Part shown: positions 20,097-31,931 of the stretch, one piece after another | How positions within the stretch are numbered: the stretch's first letter is position 1 | Layout of the letters: each line of letters starts with the position of its first letter | Program-made: the position numbers and the translations under genes | Source: Bolinopsis microptera | Taxonomy: Eukaryota; Ctenophora; Tentaculata; Lobata; Bolinopsidae | Length of the DNA: 64,000 bases | Assembly (NCBI RefSeq): GCF_026151205.1 | Contig: NC_087081.1 | Coordinates: 1,359,386 to 1,423,385 of the forward strand | Reading direction: 5' to 3' | The notes under the pieces: model-generated | Told to the model about the DNA's origin: nothing | Database searches by the model: none | What the model saw: the letters and a program-made list of their open reading frames with translations, nothing else

Positions 20097-20166
20097 GTGT
20101 AATACTGAACTGAAGTGTAATACTGAACTGAAAGTGTAATACTGAACTGAAGTGTAATACTGAACT
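20097..20166. repeat. Four tandem GTAATACTGAACTGAA units
   Basis: The unit length alternates between 16 and 17 bp. It sits at the 5' side of the ORF1-like frame (minus strand), where non-LTR elements often carry tandem 5' untranslated repeats. Confidence 0.85.
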
Positions 20167-23100
20167 GGTACAAGTCAACCAACTTTCTTAGAGACTTCCC
20201 CTTTGTCATGAGATTATGGTACAAGTCAACCAACTTTCTTAGAGACTTCCCCATTGTCATGAGATTATGGTACAAGTCAACCAACTTTCTCAGAGACTTC
20301 CCCTTTGTCATGAGATTATGGTACAAGTCAACCAACTTTCTTAGAGACTTCCCCTTTGTCATGAGATTATGGTACAAGTCAACCAACTTTCTTAGAGACT
20401 TCCCCTTTGTCATGAGATTATGGTACAAGTCAACCAACTTTCTTAGAGACTTCCCCTTTGTCATGAGATTATGGTACAAGTCAACCAACTTTCTTAGAGA
20501 CTTCCCCTTTGTCATGAGATTATGGTACAAGTCAACCAACTTTCTTAGAGACTTCCCCTTTGTCATGAGATTATGGTACAAGTCAACCAACTTTCTTAGA
20601 GACTTCCCCTTTGTCATGAGATTATGGTACAAGTCAACCAACGTTCTTAGAGACTTCCCCTTTGTCATGAGATTATGGTACAAGTCAACCAACTTTCTTA
20701 GAGACCTCCCCTTTGTCATGAGATTATGGTACAAGTCAACCAACTTTCTTAGAGACTTCCCCTTTGTCATGAGATTATGGTACAATTCAACCAACTTTCT
20801 TAGAGACTTCCCCTTTGTCATGAGATATTGGTACAAGTCAACCAACTTTCTTAGAGACTTCCCCTTTTGTCAGAGATTATGGTACAGTCAACCAACTTTC
20901 TTAGATACTTCCCCTTTGTCATGAGATTATGGTAGCTAGTCAACCAACTTTTCTTAGAGACTTCCCCTTTGTCATGAGATTATGGTACAAGTCAACCAAC
21001 TTTCTTAGAGACTTCCCCTTTGTCATGAGATTATGGTACAAAGTCAAACCAACTTTCTTAGAGACTTCCCCTTTGTCATGAGATTATGGTACAAGTCAAC
21101 CAACTTTCTTAGGAGACTTCCCCTTTGTCATGAGATTATGGTACAAGTCAACCAACTTTCTTAGAGACTTCCCCTTTGTCATGAGATTATGGTACAAGTC
21201 AACCAACGTTCTTAGAGACTTCCCCTTTGTCATGAGATTATGGTACAAGTCAACCAACTTTCTTAGAGACTTCCCCTTTGTCATGAGATTATGGTACAAG
21301 TCAACCAACTTTCTTAGAGACTTCCCCTTTGTCATGAGATTATGGTACAAGTCAACCAACGTTCTTAGAGACTTCCCCTTTGTCATGAGATTATGGTACA
21401 AGTCAACCAACTTTCTTAGAGACTTCCCCTTTGTCATGAGATTATGGTACAAGTCAACCAACTTTCTTAGAGACTTCCCCTTTGTCATGAGATTATGGTA
21501 CAAGTCAACCAACTTTCTTAGAGACTTCCCCTTTGTCATGAGATTATGGTACAAGTCAACCAACTTTCTTAGAGACTTCCCCTTTGTCATGAGATTATGG
21601 TACAAGTCAACCAACGTTCTTAGAGACTTCCCCTTTGTCATGAGATTATGGTACAAGTCAACCAACTTTCTTATAGACTTCCCCTTTGTCATGAGATTAT
21701 GGTACAAGTCAACCAACTTTCTTAGAGACTTCCCCTTTGTCATGAGATTATGGTACAAGTCAACCAACTTTCTTAGAGACTTCCCCTTTGTCATGAGATT
21801 ATGGTACAAGTCAATCAACTTTCTTAGAGACTTCCCCTTTGTCATGAGATTATGGTACAAGTCAACCAACGTTCTTAGAGACTTCCCCTTTGTCATGAGA
21901 TTATGGTACAAGTCAACCAACTTTCTTAGAGACTTCCCCTTTGTCATGAGATTATGGTACAAGTCAACCAACTTTCTTAGAGACTTCCCCTTTGTCATGA
22001 GATTATGGTACAAGTCAACCAACTTTCTTAGAGACTTCCCCTTTGTCATGAGATTATGGTACAAGTCAACCAACTTTCTTAGAGACTTCCCCTTTGTCAT
22101 GAGATTATGGTACAAGTCAACCAACTTTCTTAGAGACTTCCCCTTTGTCATGAGATTATGGTACAAGTCAACCAACTTTCTTAGAGACTTCCCCTTTGTC
22201 ATGAGATTATGGTACAAGTCAACCAACTTTCTTAGAGACTTCCCCTTTGTCATGAGATTATGGTACAAGTCAACCAACGTTCTTAGAGACTTCCCCTTTG
22301 TCATGAGATTATGGTACAAGTCAACCAACTTTCTTAGAGACTTCCCCTTTGTCATGAGATTATGGTACAAGTCAACCAACTTTCTTAGAGACTTCCCCTT
22401 TGTCATGAGATTATGGTACAAGTCAACCAACTTTCTTAGAGACTTCCCCTTTGTCATGAGATTATGGTACAAGTCAACCAACTTTCTTAGAGACTTCCCC
22501 TTTGTCATGAGATTATGGTACAAGTCAACCAACTTTCTTAGAGACTTCCCCTTTGTCATGAGATTATGGTACAAGTCAACCAACTTTCTTAGAGACTTCC
22601 CCTTTGTCATGAGATTATGGTACAAGTCAACCAACTTTCTTAGAGACTTCCCCTTTGTCATGAGATTATGGTACAAGTCAACCAACTTTCTTAGAGACTT
22701 CCCCTTTGTCATGAGATTATGGTACAAGTCAACCAACTTTCTTAGAGACTTCCCCTTTGTCATGAGATTATGGTACAAGTCAACCAACGTTCTTAGAGAC
22801 TTCCCCTTTGTCATGAGATTATGGTACAAGTCAACCAACGTTCTTAGAGACTTCCCCTTTGTCATGAGATTATGGTACAAGTCAACCAACTTTCTTAGAG
22901 ACTTCCCCTTTGTCATGAGATTATGGTACAAGTCAACCAACTTTCTTAGAGACTTCCCCTTTGTCATGAGATTATGGTACAAGTCAACCAACGTTCTTAG
23001 AGACTTCCCCTTTGTCATGAGATTATGGTACAAGTCAACCAACTTTCTTAGAGACTTCCCCTTTGTCATGAGATTATGGTACAAGTCAACCAACTTTCTT

Positions 23101-26100
23101 AGAGACTTCCCCTTTGTCATGAGATTATGGTACAAGTCAACCAACTTTCTTAGAGACTTCCCCTTTGTCATGAGATTATGGTACAAGTCAACCAACGTTC
23201 TTAGAGACTTCCCCTTTGTCATGAGATTATGGTACAAGTCAACCAACTTTCTTAGAGACTTCCCCTTTGTCATGAGATTATGGTACAAGTCAACCAACGT
23301 TCTTAGAGACTTCCCCTTTGTCATGAGATTATGGTACAAGTCAACCAACTTTCTTATAGACTTCCCCTTTGTCATGAGATTATGGTACAAGTCAACCAAC
23401 TTTCTTAGAGACTTCCCCTTTGTCATGAGATTATGGTACAAGTCAACCAACTTTCTTAGAGACTTCCCCTTTGTCATGAGATTATGGTACAAGTCAACCA
23501 ACTTTCTTAGAGACTTCCCCTTTGTCATGAGATTATGGTACAAGTCAACCAACGTTCTTAGAGACTTCCCCTTTGTCATGAGATTATGGTACAAGTCAAC
23601 CAACTTTCTTAGAGACTTCCCCTTTGTCATGAGATTATGGTACAAGTCAACCAACTTTCTTAGAGACTTCCCCTTTGTCATGAGATTATGGTACAAGTCA
23701 ACCAACTTTCTTAGAGACTTCCCCTTTGTCATGAGATTATGGTACAAGTCAACCAACTTTCTTAGAGACTTCCCCTTTGTCATGAGATTATGGTACAAGT
23801 CAACCAACTTTCTTAGAGACTTCCCCTTTTTCATGAGATTATGGTACAAGTCAACCAACGTTCTTAGAGACTTCCCCTTTGTCATGAGATTATGGTACAA
23901 GTCAACCAACTTTCTTAGAGGCTTCCCCTTTGTCATGAGATTATGGTACAAGTCAACCAACTTTCTTAGAGACTTCCCCTTTGTCATGAGATTATGGTAC
24001 AAGTCAACCAACGTTCTTAGAGACTTCCCCTTTGTCATGAGATTATGGTACAAGTCAACCAACTTTCTTAGAGACTTCCCCTTTGTCATGAGATTATGGT
24101 ACAAGTCAACCAACTTTCTTAGAGACTTCCCCTTTGTCATGAGATTATGGTACAAGTCAACCAACGTTCTTAGAGACTTCCCCTTTGTCATGAGATTATG
24201 GTACAAGTCAACCAACGTTCTTAGAGACTTCCCCTTTGTCATGAGATTATGGTACAAGTCAACCAACTTTCTTAGAGACTTCCCCTTTGTCATGAGATTA
24301 TGGTACAAGTCAACCAACTTTCTTAGAGACTTCCCCTTTGTCATGAGATTATGGTACAAGTCAACCAACGTTCTTAGAGACTTCCCCTTTGTCATGAGAT
24401 TATGGTACAAGTCAACCAACTTTCTTAGAGACTTCCCCTTTGTCATGAGATTATGGTACAAGTCAACCAACTTTCTTAGAGACTTCCCCTTTGTCATGAG
24501 ATTATGGTACAAGTCAACCAACTTTCTTAGAGACTTCCCCTTTGTCATGAGATTATGGTACAAGTCAACCAACGTTCTTAGAGACTTCCCCTTTGTCATG
24601 AGATTATGGTACAAGTCAACCAACTTTCTTAGAGACTTCCCCTTTGTCATGAGATTATGGTACAAGTCAACCAACGTTCTTAGAGACTTCCCCTTTGTCA
24701 TGAGATTATGGTACAAGTCAACCAACTTTCTTATAGACTTCCCCTTTGTCATGAGATTATGGTACAAGTCAACCAACTTTCTTAGAGACTTCCCCTTTGT
24801 CATGAGATTATGGTACAAGTCAACCAACTTTCTTAGAGACTTCCCCTTTGTCATGAGATTATGGTACAAGTCAACCAACTTTCTTAGAGACTTCCCCTTT
24901 GTCATGAGATTATGGTACAAGTCAACCAACGTTCTTAGAGACTTCCCCTTTGTCATGAGATTATGGTACAAGTCAACCAACTTTCTTAGAGACTTCCCCT
25001 TTGTCATGAGATTATGGTACAAGTCAACCAACTTTCTTAGAGACTTCCCCTTTGTCATGAGATTATGGTACAAGTCAACCAACTTTCTTAGAGACTTCCC
25101 CTTTGTCATGAGATTATGGTACAAGTCAACCAACTTTCTTAGAGACTTCCCCTTTGTCATGAGATTATGGTACAAGTCAACCAACTTTCTTAGAGACTTC
25201 CCCTTTTTCATGAGATTATGGTACAAGTCAACCAACGTTCTTAGAGACTTCCCCTTTGTCATGAGATTATGGTACAAGTCAACCAACTTTCTTAGAGGCT
25301 TCCCCTTTGTCATGAGATTATGGTACAAGTCAACCAACTTTCTTAGAGACTTCCCCTTTGTCATGAGATTATGGTACAAGTCAACCAACGTTCTTAGAGA
25401 CTTCCCCTTTGTCATGAGATTATGGTACAAGTCAACCAACTTTCTTAGAGACTTCCCCTTTGTCATGAGATTATGGTACAAGTCAACCAACTTTCTTAGA
25501 GACTTCCCCTTTGTCATGAGATTACGGTACAAGTCAACCAACTTTCTTAGAGACTTCCCCTTTGTCATGAGATTATGGTACAAGTCAACCAACTTTCTTA
25601 GAGACTTCCCTTTGTCATGAGATTATGGTACAAGTCAACCAACGTTCTTAGAGACTTCCCCTTTGTCATGAGATTATGGTACAAGTCAACCAACTTTCTT
25701 AGAGACTTCCCCTTTGTCATGAGATTATGGTACAAGTCAACCAACTTTCTTAGAGACTTCCCCTTTGTCATGAGATTATGGTACAAGTCAACCAACTTTC
25801 TTAGAGACTTCCCCTTTGTCATGAGATTATGGTACAAGTCAACCAACTTTCTTAGAGACTTCCCCTTTGTCATGAGATTATGGTACAAGTCAACCAACTT
25901 TCTTAGAGACTTCCCCTTTGATATAGCAGAGTGGTGGTGCCTTCATAAAGTCATGAGATTATGGTACAAGTCAACCAACTTTCTTAGAGACTTCCCCTTT
26001 GATATAGCAGAGTGGTGGTGCCTTCATAAAGTCATGAGATTATGGTACAAGTCAACCAACTTTCTTAGAGACTTCCCCTTTGATATAGCAGAGTGGTGGT

Positions 26101-26250
26101 GCATGAGATTATGGTACAAGTCAACCAACTTTCTTAGAGACTTCCCCTTTGATATAGCAGAGTGGTGGTGCCTTCATAAAGTCATGAGATTATGGTACAA
26201 GTCAACCAACTTTCTTAGAGACTTCCCCTTTGATATAGCAGAGTGGTGGA
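20167..26250. repeat. 51-bp satellite array, about 115 copies, with higher-order structure
   Basis: The unit runs from ATGAGATTATGGTACAAG through TTAGAGACTTCCCC to TTTGTC. The first kilobase contains indels; 21.13-25.61 kb is in perfect register. Three rare variants (TTATAGAC, CCCCTTTTTC, GAGGCTTCC) each recur exactly 1377 bp apart, which is 27 units. Units from about 25.92 to 26.25 kb are mostly 81 bp long because of an extra 30 bp containing GATATAGCAGAGTGG. The unit length is a multiple of three and lacks stops in one frame on each strand, so frames of about 1500 codons appear on both strands. Common variants change amino acids on both strands. Confidence 0.97.
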
Positions 26251-26716
26251 CGGTGGTGCACGTCTCTGTGGCTGTGGTATAGCCAGGTCGCCTGATTAAT
26301 ATGCACCTCCCTGAGTCTTGTTGATAATATCCTTTTGCTCCTTTATAATATCCTTTTGCTCCTAGCGACCTCCTCTCAAGAGACTAATATTACTAGTACT
26401 ATACAAATAATATCATACGACATGCTACCTTGAATTTATAAAGGTTGAATATGATAGGCTAGGTCACTTGGTTTTTATTAGTACTAAAATGAGATGGCTT
26501 TTGTATCTGATATTTTATTTTACAATCAAACTAGGGCCTGTCGTGATATCCTTCCTTATGCCTTAAAATCCATGTTTTATCGATACAATCAACATTATGA
26601 TCCTGTTGATTAATTAGTAACAGGTACCTAACAAATACGCAGACACAACCATCACACCTACATTGCATTCTTAACCGGTCGATTTCGAGTGACCAATAAT
26701 CGTCGTGATGATATGT
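26251..26716. other. Gap between satellite and gypsy element; no gene seen
   Basis: AT-rich sequence with a short duplication of ATATCCTTTTGCTCCT at about 26328 and 26346. The small minus-strand frame 26531-26719 is not recognisable. Confidence 0.4.
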
Positions 26717-26721
26717 CATGT

Positions 26722-26836
26722 TGTTGTGTACCGGGGTTCTTATCAGTAATGAACAATTGAAACGATCACTTCCTAAAACCTAAAGGCTATTAGTATGATT
26801 AGTTAACAATATAAAATCATATATCAATATATAACA
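26722..26836 (-). repeat. 3' LTR of the gypsy element (115 bp)
   Basis: Identical to 36444-36558. On the minus strand it begins TGTTATATATTG and ends GGTACACAACA. It is immediately preceded (minus strand) by the polypurine tract. The LTR is very short for the family. Confidence 0.95.
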
Positions 26837-26848
26837 TTCCTCCTTGTT
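26837..26848 (-). other. Polypurine tract of the gypsy element
   Basis: The minus strand reads AACAAGGAGGAA directly against the first TG of the 3' LTR, the expected place for plus-strand priming. Confidence 0.85.
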
Positions 26849-27074
26849 CAATGTTCAAATCGTTTGCGTATCGAAAACATTAAGATTCGTCTCAGCTCGG
26901 ACCACGTTTTACAGAATTAAAATAAATTGCGCGCGCTTAACCCATATAATACCAACAACTCTAAACGTTCGAATTTTTTGACGAAATTTTGTTTCCGAAG
27001 CACTAAGACACCAACTTCGACGATGCAATAATAATTTTGAAAAAATTTATATTTTTAATAGCTTTTTCGACCCG

Positions 27075-27235
27075 TACTTTTAAAAGGTCATTGTTGGAGC
27101 TTACTTTTTTGGAAAATTGTATCGTACTTTTAAAAGTACATCATATTTGAATGATGTACTTTTGAAAGTACGGGTTTAATAAATAATGTACTTTTAAAAG
27201 TACGGGTTTAATGAATAGTGTACTTTTGGAGGTAC
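27075..27235. repeat. Left subterminal cluster of GTACTTTTAAAAGTAC palindromes
   Basis: Perfect copies at 27124 and 27188, near-perfect at 27156 and 27219, and a partial at 27076. Each copy is self-complementary and centred on TTAA. The right end of the same transposon carries a matching cluster. Confidence 0.85.
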
Positions 27236-27447
27236 ATTAGTTAATTAAATAGAAACTCAGGGTCAGATAATAAAACTAAAAGCCTTTGTCAGAATGGCTG
27301 AATAAAATTTAAACAATACCATACAAAATTTAAGTGGTACACTGAATAAATCATGATGGTGGGAACAGCTATACTTATAAACTACTATCACAATTCCATT
27401 TACCAGTTAACTATCAATTTTACTAAAATTGTCAGGTTTTGTGCTTT

Positions 27448-30400
27448 TTACTCTAACTGATGATAAGGCTTAAAACAAAGCACACAAAGTGCAACGTCAC
27501 ACACTTCGCACTTATAGTTGCTGCGATCTTTGCAGCCATTCAAAGCACATCGTCTCTGCTTTGTTTTTACTGGCCAGTGAGTGTTAGTTCTACTCTCCAG
27601 GCGGACCTCTGGGGTAACTCTGTTGTCACCCTTCCACACTGCAACTCTTTGGCATAGCGATGATGGGGGCTGCAATCTCTTCTTCAGGTAGGCTATTGTT
27701 ATTCGTCGAATGAAGTTCAGATATGTCAGTTTCGTCTTTTCATTCGAATGACATATCTCATACAAAGAATATGATGCAGCTTTCAGGCAATCAAGCGTAT
27801 TTATTAGGTGTGGCCACCACCACTTTTTTCCCCTTAGAGAGATTCTGTAGCTAGCAACATGGCCATCAAACACATCAACGTTACCCATTCCCTTGTTATA
27901 CTCCTTGACAAGAGATGGCCGTTTGATTTGAATCTTCTTCTTTTCTGCTTGACTGTACCGTTCCACATCTGTGATAGGATTAACAGTAAAGATGTTGGAA
28001 CCAACATTCACGACGCTATTGTCATGCCATTTGACAATGGTCACCCCTGTAGTTTAAACTCGTCAATTCCCTTTGAAAAGCTCCCACGCCCTTCTTTCTT
28101 AAGTGCAGAATCAGTCTTGGTGGGGCAGCTATTTGTTCTCTGACTTTGAATAGTACAAGATGCTCCAAGCTCCATGGCAGAGAATATGGCCAACAGCTTA
28201 TAGCTGGCAAACCAATTGTCATAAAAGACGTTACTTTCTTTGGGTTCAAGAATCTCCATGGCCAGTTGTAAGGTAACCCGACTGGTGAGGTTCTTTCCGG
28301 GATCTCCGCCAATTCCTTTCTTACCACAGTAAGGGAGGCAGTGGTACGGGAATCCCGATGAGCCAACCAGCCAAAAGTTTTTATAGCCAAATCGGATACT
28401 CTTATCCTTCATGCGTTGTTTAGCGCTATGCATCCCGGTGTAAGGGACCATCTGCTCGTCAATACTATACGTATTATCAAGGTTCTTGAACTTAGCCAGA
28501 CTTTGATTCATGATATCGTAGAGAGGTCTTACCTTCCAATACTTATCTGTGGTGTCCACATCTCGATTGTCCACGCAATGAATGTACTTCTTCAGCAAAT
28601 TATATCGGTTCCTTGATATGGCATCAGTAACCACACTCACATTAGTATCAACATTTGAATCCCAATAGAGGTGTGCTTGAGGTAACTTGTGATAGCCCGA
28701 CAAAAGCAAAACCCCGATAAACGTTTTAATTTCATCTTTGTTTGTCTTGAAGGTTAAATCGCCAAATCGGCTATGAGCATAACGCTCCGACTCTGTGATA
28801 ATTTGGGTTAACAAACTGTTTTCGGGGTCATCTACAAGTATCTCGAAAATTTCATGAGGTAGCAAACCACCGAAATCTTGGATCAGTTTTGATCTATTAG
28901 CAATAACCTTCTCACTATATGATTGGCGAGGTGAAAGATTTGGAGCTTGAGCAGAGTCAGCAACCCACTTACACGAGTTATTAATCTTCGGGCAGAGTCC
29001 TAAAAGTTTATTGATCTTCTCAAATGTATCTGTTGATGTGTCTTCGACAATATTTTGAACTTCTGATCGAAAAGCGACTATGTCTGGATACTTATTATTA
29101 ATAGCATCAGTTGAACTTCGTGTAATAGGGGCAGGGTTCGTCAATTGTTCTGTGTCCAATTCATTATCTGACTCTTCTCCTACAAAATGTAGCTCATAGG
29201 TTCCAGCAGTATCTTTTACCGCAGACAAGGGGAGATTGTCACCATCATTGTCATCGATCATTTCCGTATCACTCTCAACACCGTCCGGAGGAAGGATGAC
29301 AACATCTATCTCATTCGAAGACACTGTGGTTGCCAGCTCTAGAGCTTCGTCCAGCGTTCTCAAGTTATTATGCAAAGAAGTTTGTTCTTCTCGAACATTA
29401 ATACGGACATTTTTCTGTTTCTTCGCTTTATTTTTGGTCTTCGTGTTGCTTCGAGCTGATTGTCTGGATCCTGTTAACTCCTTCACATCTTTTTCTAGAA
29501 TTTCTCTCTTAACTTCAGCCATCTTCTTTGATTTTGGGGATTTAGTCGATCTTGAAGGATCCACTTTTTCACCCGGTTGTTCCACGTCTTCCAGAGCGGC
29601 CTCTACTTCAATGTACTCTTTCTTAATGTTTACAATCCTAGATCTTGTAACTGGTTTCCGATGTATGTTTACTATTGAATACTGACATGATTGGCTGCCA
29701 TCAGCAATCTGCTGTTCCAACGTAAGATTCCTTTCCTCTTGTAGTCTATGCATTTCCTCAGCTGCGTTGTTCTGCTCCTCTAGAATTGTCTCAGCCTCTG
29801 CTACTCTCTTCTGTTCCTCTAGAATTGTCTCAGCCTCTGCTACTCTCTTCTGTTCCTCTAGAACTCGCTCAGCTTCTGCAAATCTCTTCTGCTCCTCTAG
29901 AATTGTCTCAACCTCTGCTACTCTCTTCTGTTCCTCTAGAACTCTCTCAGCTTCTGCTACTCTCTTCTGTTCCTCTAGAATTCTCTCAGCTTCTGCTACT
30001 CTCTTCTGTTCCTCTAGAACTCTCTCAGCTTCTGCTACTCTTTTCTGTTCCTCTAGAACTCTATCAGCTTCTGCTACTCTGTTCTGTTCCTCTAGAGCTC
30101 TCTCAGCTTCTGCTACTCTCTTCTGTTCCTCTAGAACTCTCTCAGCTTCTGCTACTCTCTTCTGTTCCTCTAGAACTCTCTCAGCTTCTGCCACTCTCTT
30201 CTGTTCCTCTAGAACTCTCTCAGCTTCTGCTACTCCCTTCTCATTCTCACCAGTTTCGGTATTCTTTAAGTTGTGAAAAGCTTCTGGGAGCTTTAGGGTT
30301 TGTTTGTGGACATCTAGCATTCTCTTACATTCCACAAACTGAATCTTGATCCCTCCTGATCCTCCTCTATAAATCTTCAGTACTCGAGCCGGCTCCCACT

Positions 30401-30473
30401 GTCTCCCCCATTCTTTGTAAACAAGATCGCCTACGTCGAATTTATGGTCCTGGTGTAGTTGAGTATTAGCCAT
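27448..30473 (-). pseudogene. piggyBac-like transposase with Tudor-like N-terminus and coiled coil, one frameshift
   Basis: The frame 30473-28041 (810 codons) starts with a Tudor-like segment, residues about 11-65 (FDVGDLVYKEWGRQWEPARV). Next comes a coiled coil of about 12 repeats of a 13-residue RVAEAERVLEEQK unit (about 80-260). After a charged linker, the piggyBac domain starts near 520 and includes YSIDEQMVPY (aspartate near 672) and NVFYDNWFASYKLL (near 752). The frame ends at a TGA in a G-run. The adjacent frame (28044-27448) continues the domain with NKGMGNVDVFDGH, the third catalytic aspartate, KKWWWPHLINTLD, and a C-terminal cysteine cluster typical of the piggyBac zinc-binding end. 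The split looks like a one-base frameshift. A programmed shift or sequencing error is possible. Confidence 0.9.
29767..30235 (-). repeat. 39-bp coding minisatellite making the transposase coiled coil
   Basis: About 12 tandem units of 39 bp, each encoding 13 residues of an alpha-helical heptad-like repeat rich in E, A, R and L. Variants (VLEEQ, TILEEQ, RALEEQN) are mostly conservative. Because 39 is a multiple of three, copy-number changes would keep the frame. Confidence 0.9.
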
Positions 30474-31109
30474 TTAATAAATAAGTTCATCAATGTGAAA
30501 ATGCCTATAATTGGATTGTATCTCATGATGACAGATGTAGAGAAGTAATATTATATAGCATAACAGTAGTGTATAACACACCAGGGTCGCATCTTTCTCA
30601 GGGCTCCTCTTTCTCCTCCTCCTTTTCGCTGTATCTGACAAATCCATGTACACGTCCTGTTCTTAGCTAAGAAATGAACTAAGAATATACTAAGAAAAGA
30701 AAAATTACAATAAGAAAAGAAAATACTAAGCTAAGAAATGTTAGTCAATAAACCAGCAAATGGCGTTACAACAAAATCGATATTTCATGCCCCACGGAGA
30801 GCACTGCTGACAGTCTAATAAATTGAGACCGAAGTTTATTATAAACTGCACCAAATGAAACTGAAAGCTTATAATATAAAGACGTAATAAATATAAATGA
30901 TATCGGATTAACACATTGCATAAGGAGACCTCACACTATAATTACATGAAGTGATAGTCAACTGTGAAATTATGCCAGTGCTGGCGAATCAGAGCGGAAA
31001 ATTTCTGTTGTGACTTCCGTTCTGATTCAGAACAATTTACCTGCCATGACAGTCTTACCGGCATTAATTAAGCCAGCAGACATTGTGTAGTCTATATAAT
31101 TATAAACCT

Positions 31110-31581
31110 GTACTTTTAAAAGTACATTTTTCGTGAAACCTGTCCTTTTAAAAGTACATCATACAAAGATAATGAACTTTTAAAAGTACGTACTTTTAAA
31201 AGTACATCACTGTCTAGAATGATGTACTTTTAAAAGTACACCCAATTTACCTCTCAATTAGAGGCAATTTATGATTTTTATGTCGCTCCACATTATTGCC
31301 TATTTATTGCATAATCGTTTAGGCAATATTAAAAAACCAAATTTGGGATCCATCAAAGTTGGAGAATTGGCTGGTGGTACCGAAAATTTACCATTTTTGA
31401 AAGTACCATTTTTGACCACCTTTGCCAACATCCTATAAATCTCTTGCTTTTGTTATCCATCTGGTCAGGGTGCTAAAATAATCAACAGACCTTTTTTAAC
31501 CTAATGCAAAAAACTGCATCAAAAAATATTTGTCACGAGACAAGTTAGGTCACTGTTTATGAACCGTACTTTTAAAAGTAC
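31110..31581. repeat. Right subterminal cluster of GTACTTTTAAAAGTAC palindromes
   Basis: Perfect copies at 31110, 31190, 31223 and 31566, with partial copies at about 31143 and 31173. The last copy lies 16 bp inside the inferred right end of the transposon. Confidence 0.85.
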
Positions 31582-31931
31582 CGTGGAAGAATATGGGTGA
31601 ATGCGCGTGACTGAAAACAACAAATTCTCTATAATATAACGACGTCTGCGTTTTACATAAAGTACATAAAATCCAACTTCACATTCTCTCTCTTTCGACA
31701 AATGTTAAAATCTGCCATATGCCAGTTAAAATAAAAGTCTCGTGATAAGTTGCTTTCCGATTTAAACTGCCGTTTCATGTTAGAAATCAAATGTTAAAAT
31801 GTCCTTCATCTATCGGGTATCAAAATAAACATCTTCGTTCGATATTACAATACACTGCACGTAGTGCCTTTACACATAAAACAAAATAAGATGTCGTATA
31901 AAATGAGTAAAAACAATCTGTAATAAATTAA

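Larger units (their letters stand above)
18781..20166 (-). mobile_element. 1.4-kb insertion in the satellite carrying a LINE ORF1-like frame
   Basis: The segment interrupts the 51-bp satellite. On the minus strand it begins with four tandem 16-17-bp units (20097-20166), then the ORF1-like frame, then an (ATT)n tract at 19229-19261, then about 430 bp without coding content. TGGT is shared at both edges, as a short target duplication or microhomology. No reverse transcriptase is present, so it could only move with help from another element. Confidence 0.6.
26941..31597 (-). mobile_element. piggyBac-like transposon nested in the gypsy 3' untranslated region
   Basis: The left end reads TTAA then CCCATATAATACCA (26937-26954). 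The right end on the minus strand reads CCCATATTCTTCCA, flanked by TGAA on plus (31598-31601), one base from TTAA. The CCC start and TTAA target are typical of piggyBac. Subterminal copies of the palindrome GTACTTTTAAAAGTAC cluster inside both ends. The transposase lies between on the minus strand. The boundaries are inferred from this one TIR match (11 of 14 bases), so they are less certain than the transposase. Confidence 0.65.

Noticed and set aside
21096-25620. Two giant proteins of about 1500 residues on opposite strands
   Set aside because: Both are read-throughs of the 51-bp satellite. The unit is a multiple of three without stops in those frames, and variants change residues on both strands.
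29236-30349. Plus-strand frames with SRTLSASATLFCS repeats
   Set aside because: Antisense shadows of the transposase coiled-coil minisatellite and neighbouring coding sequence.
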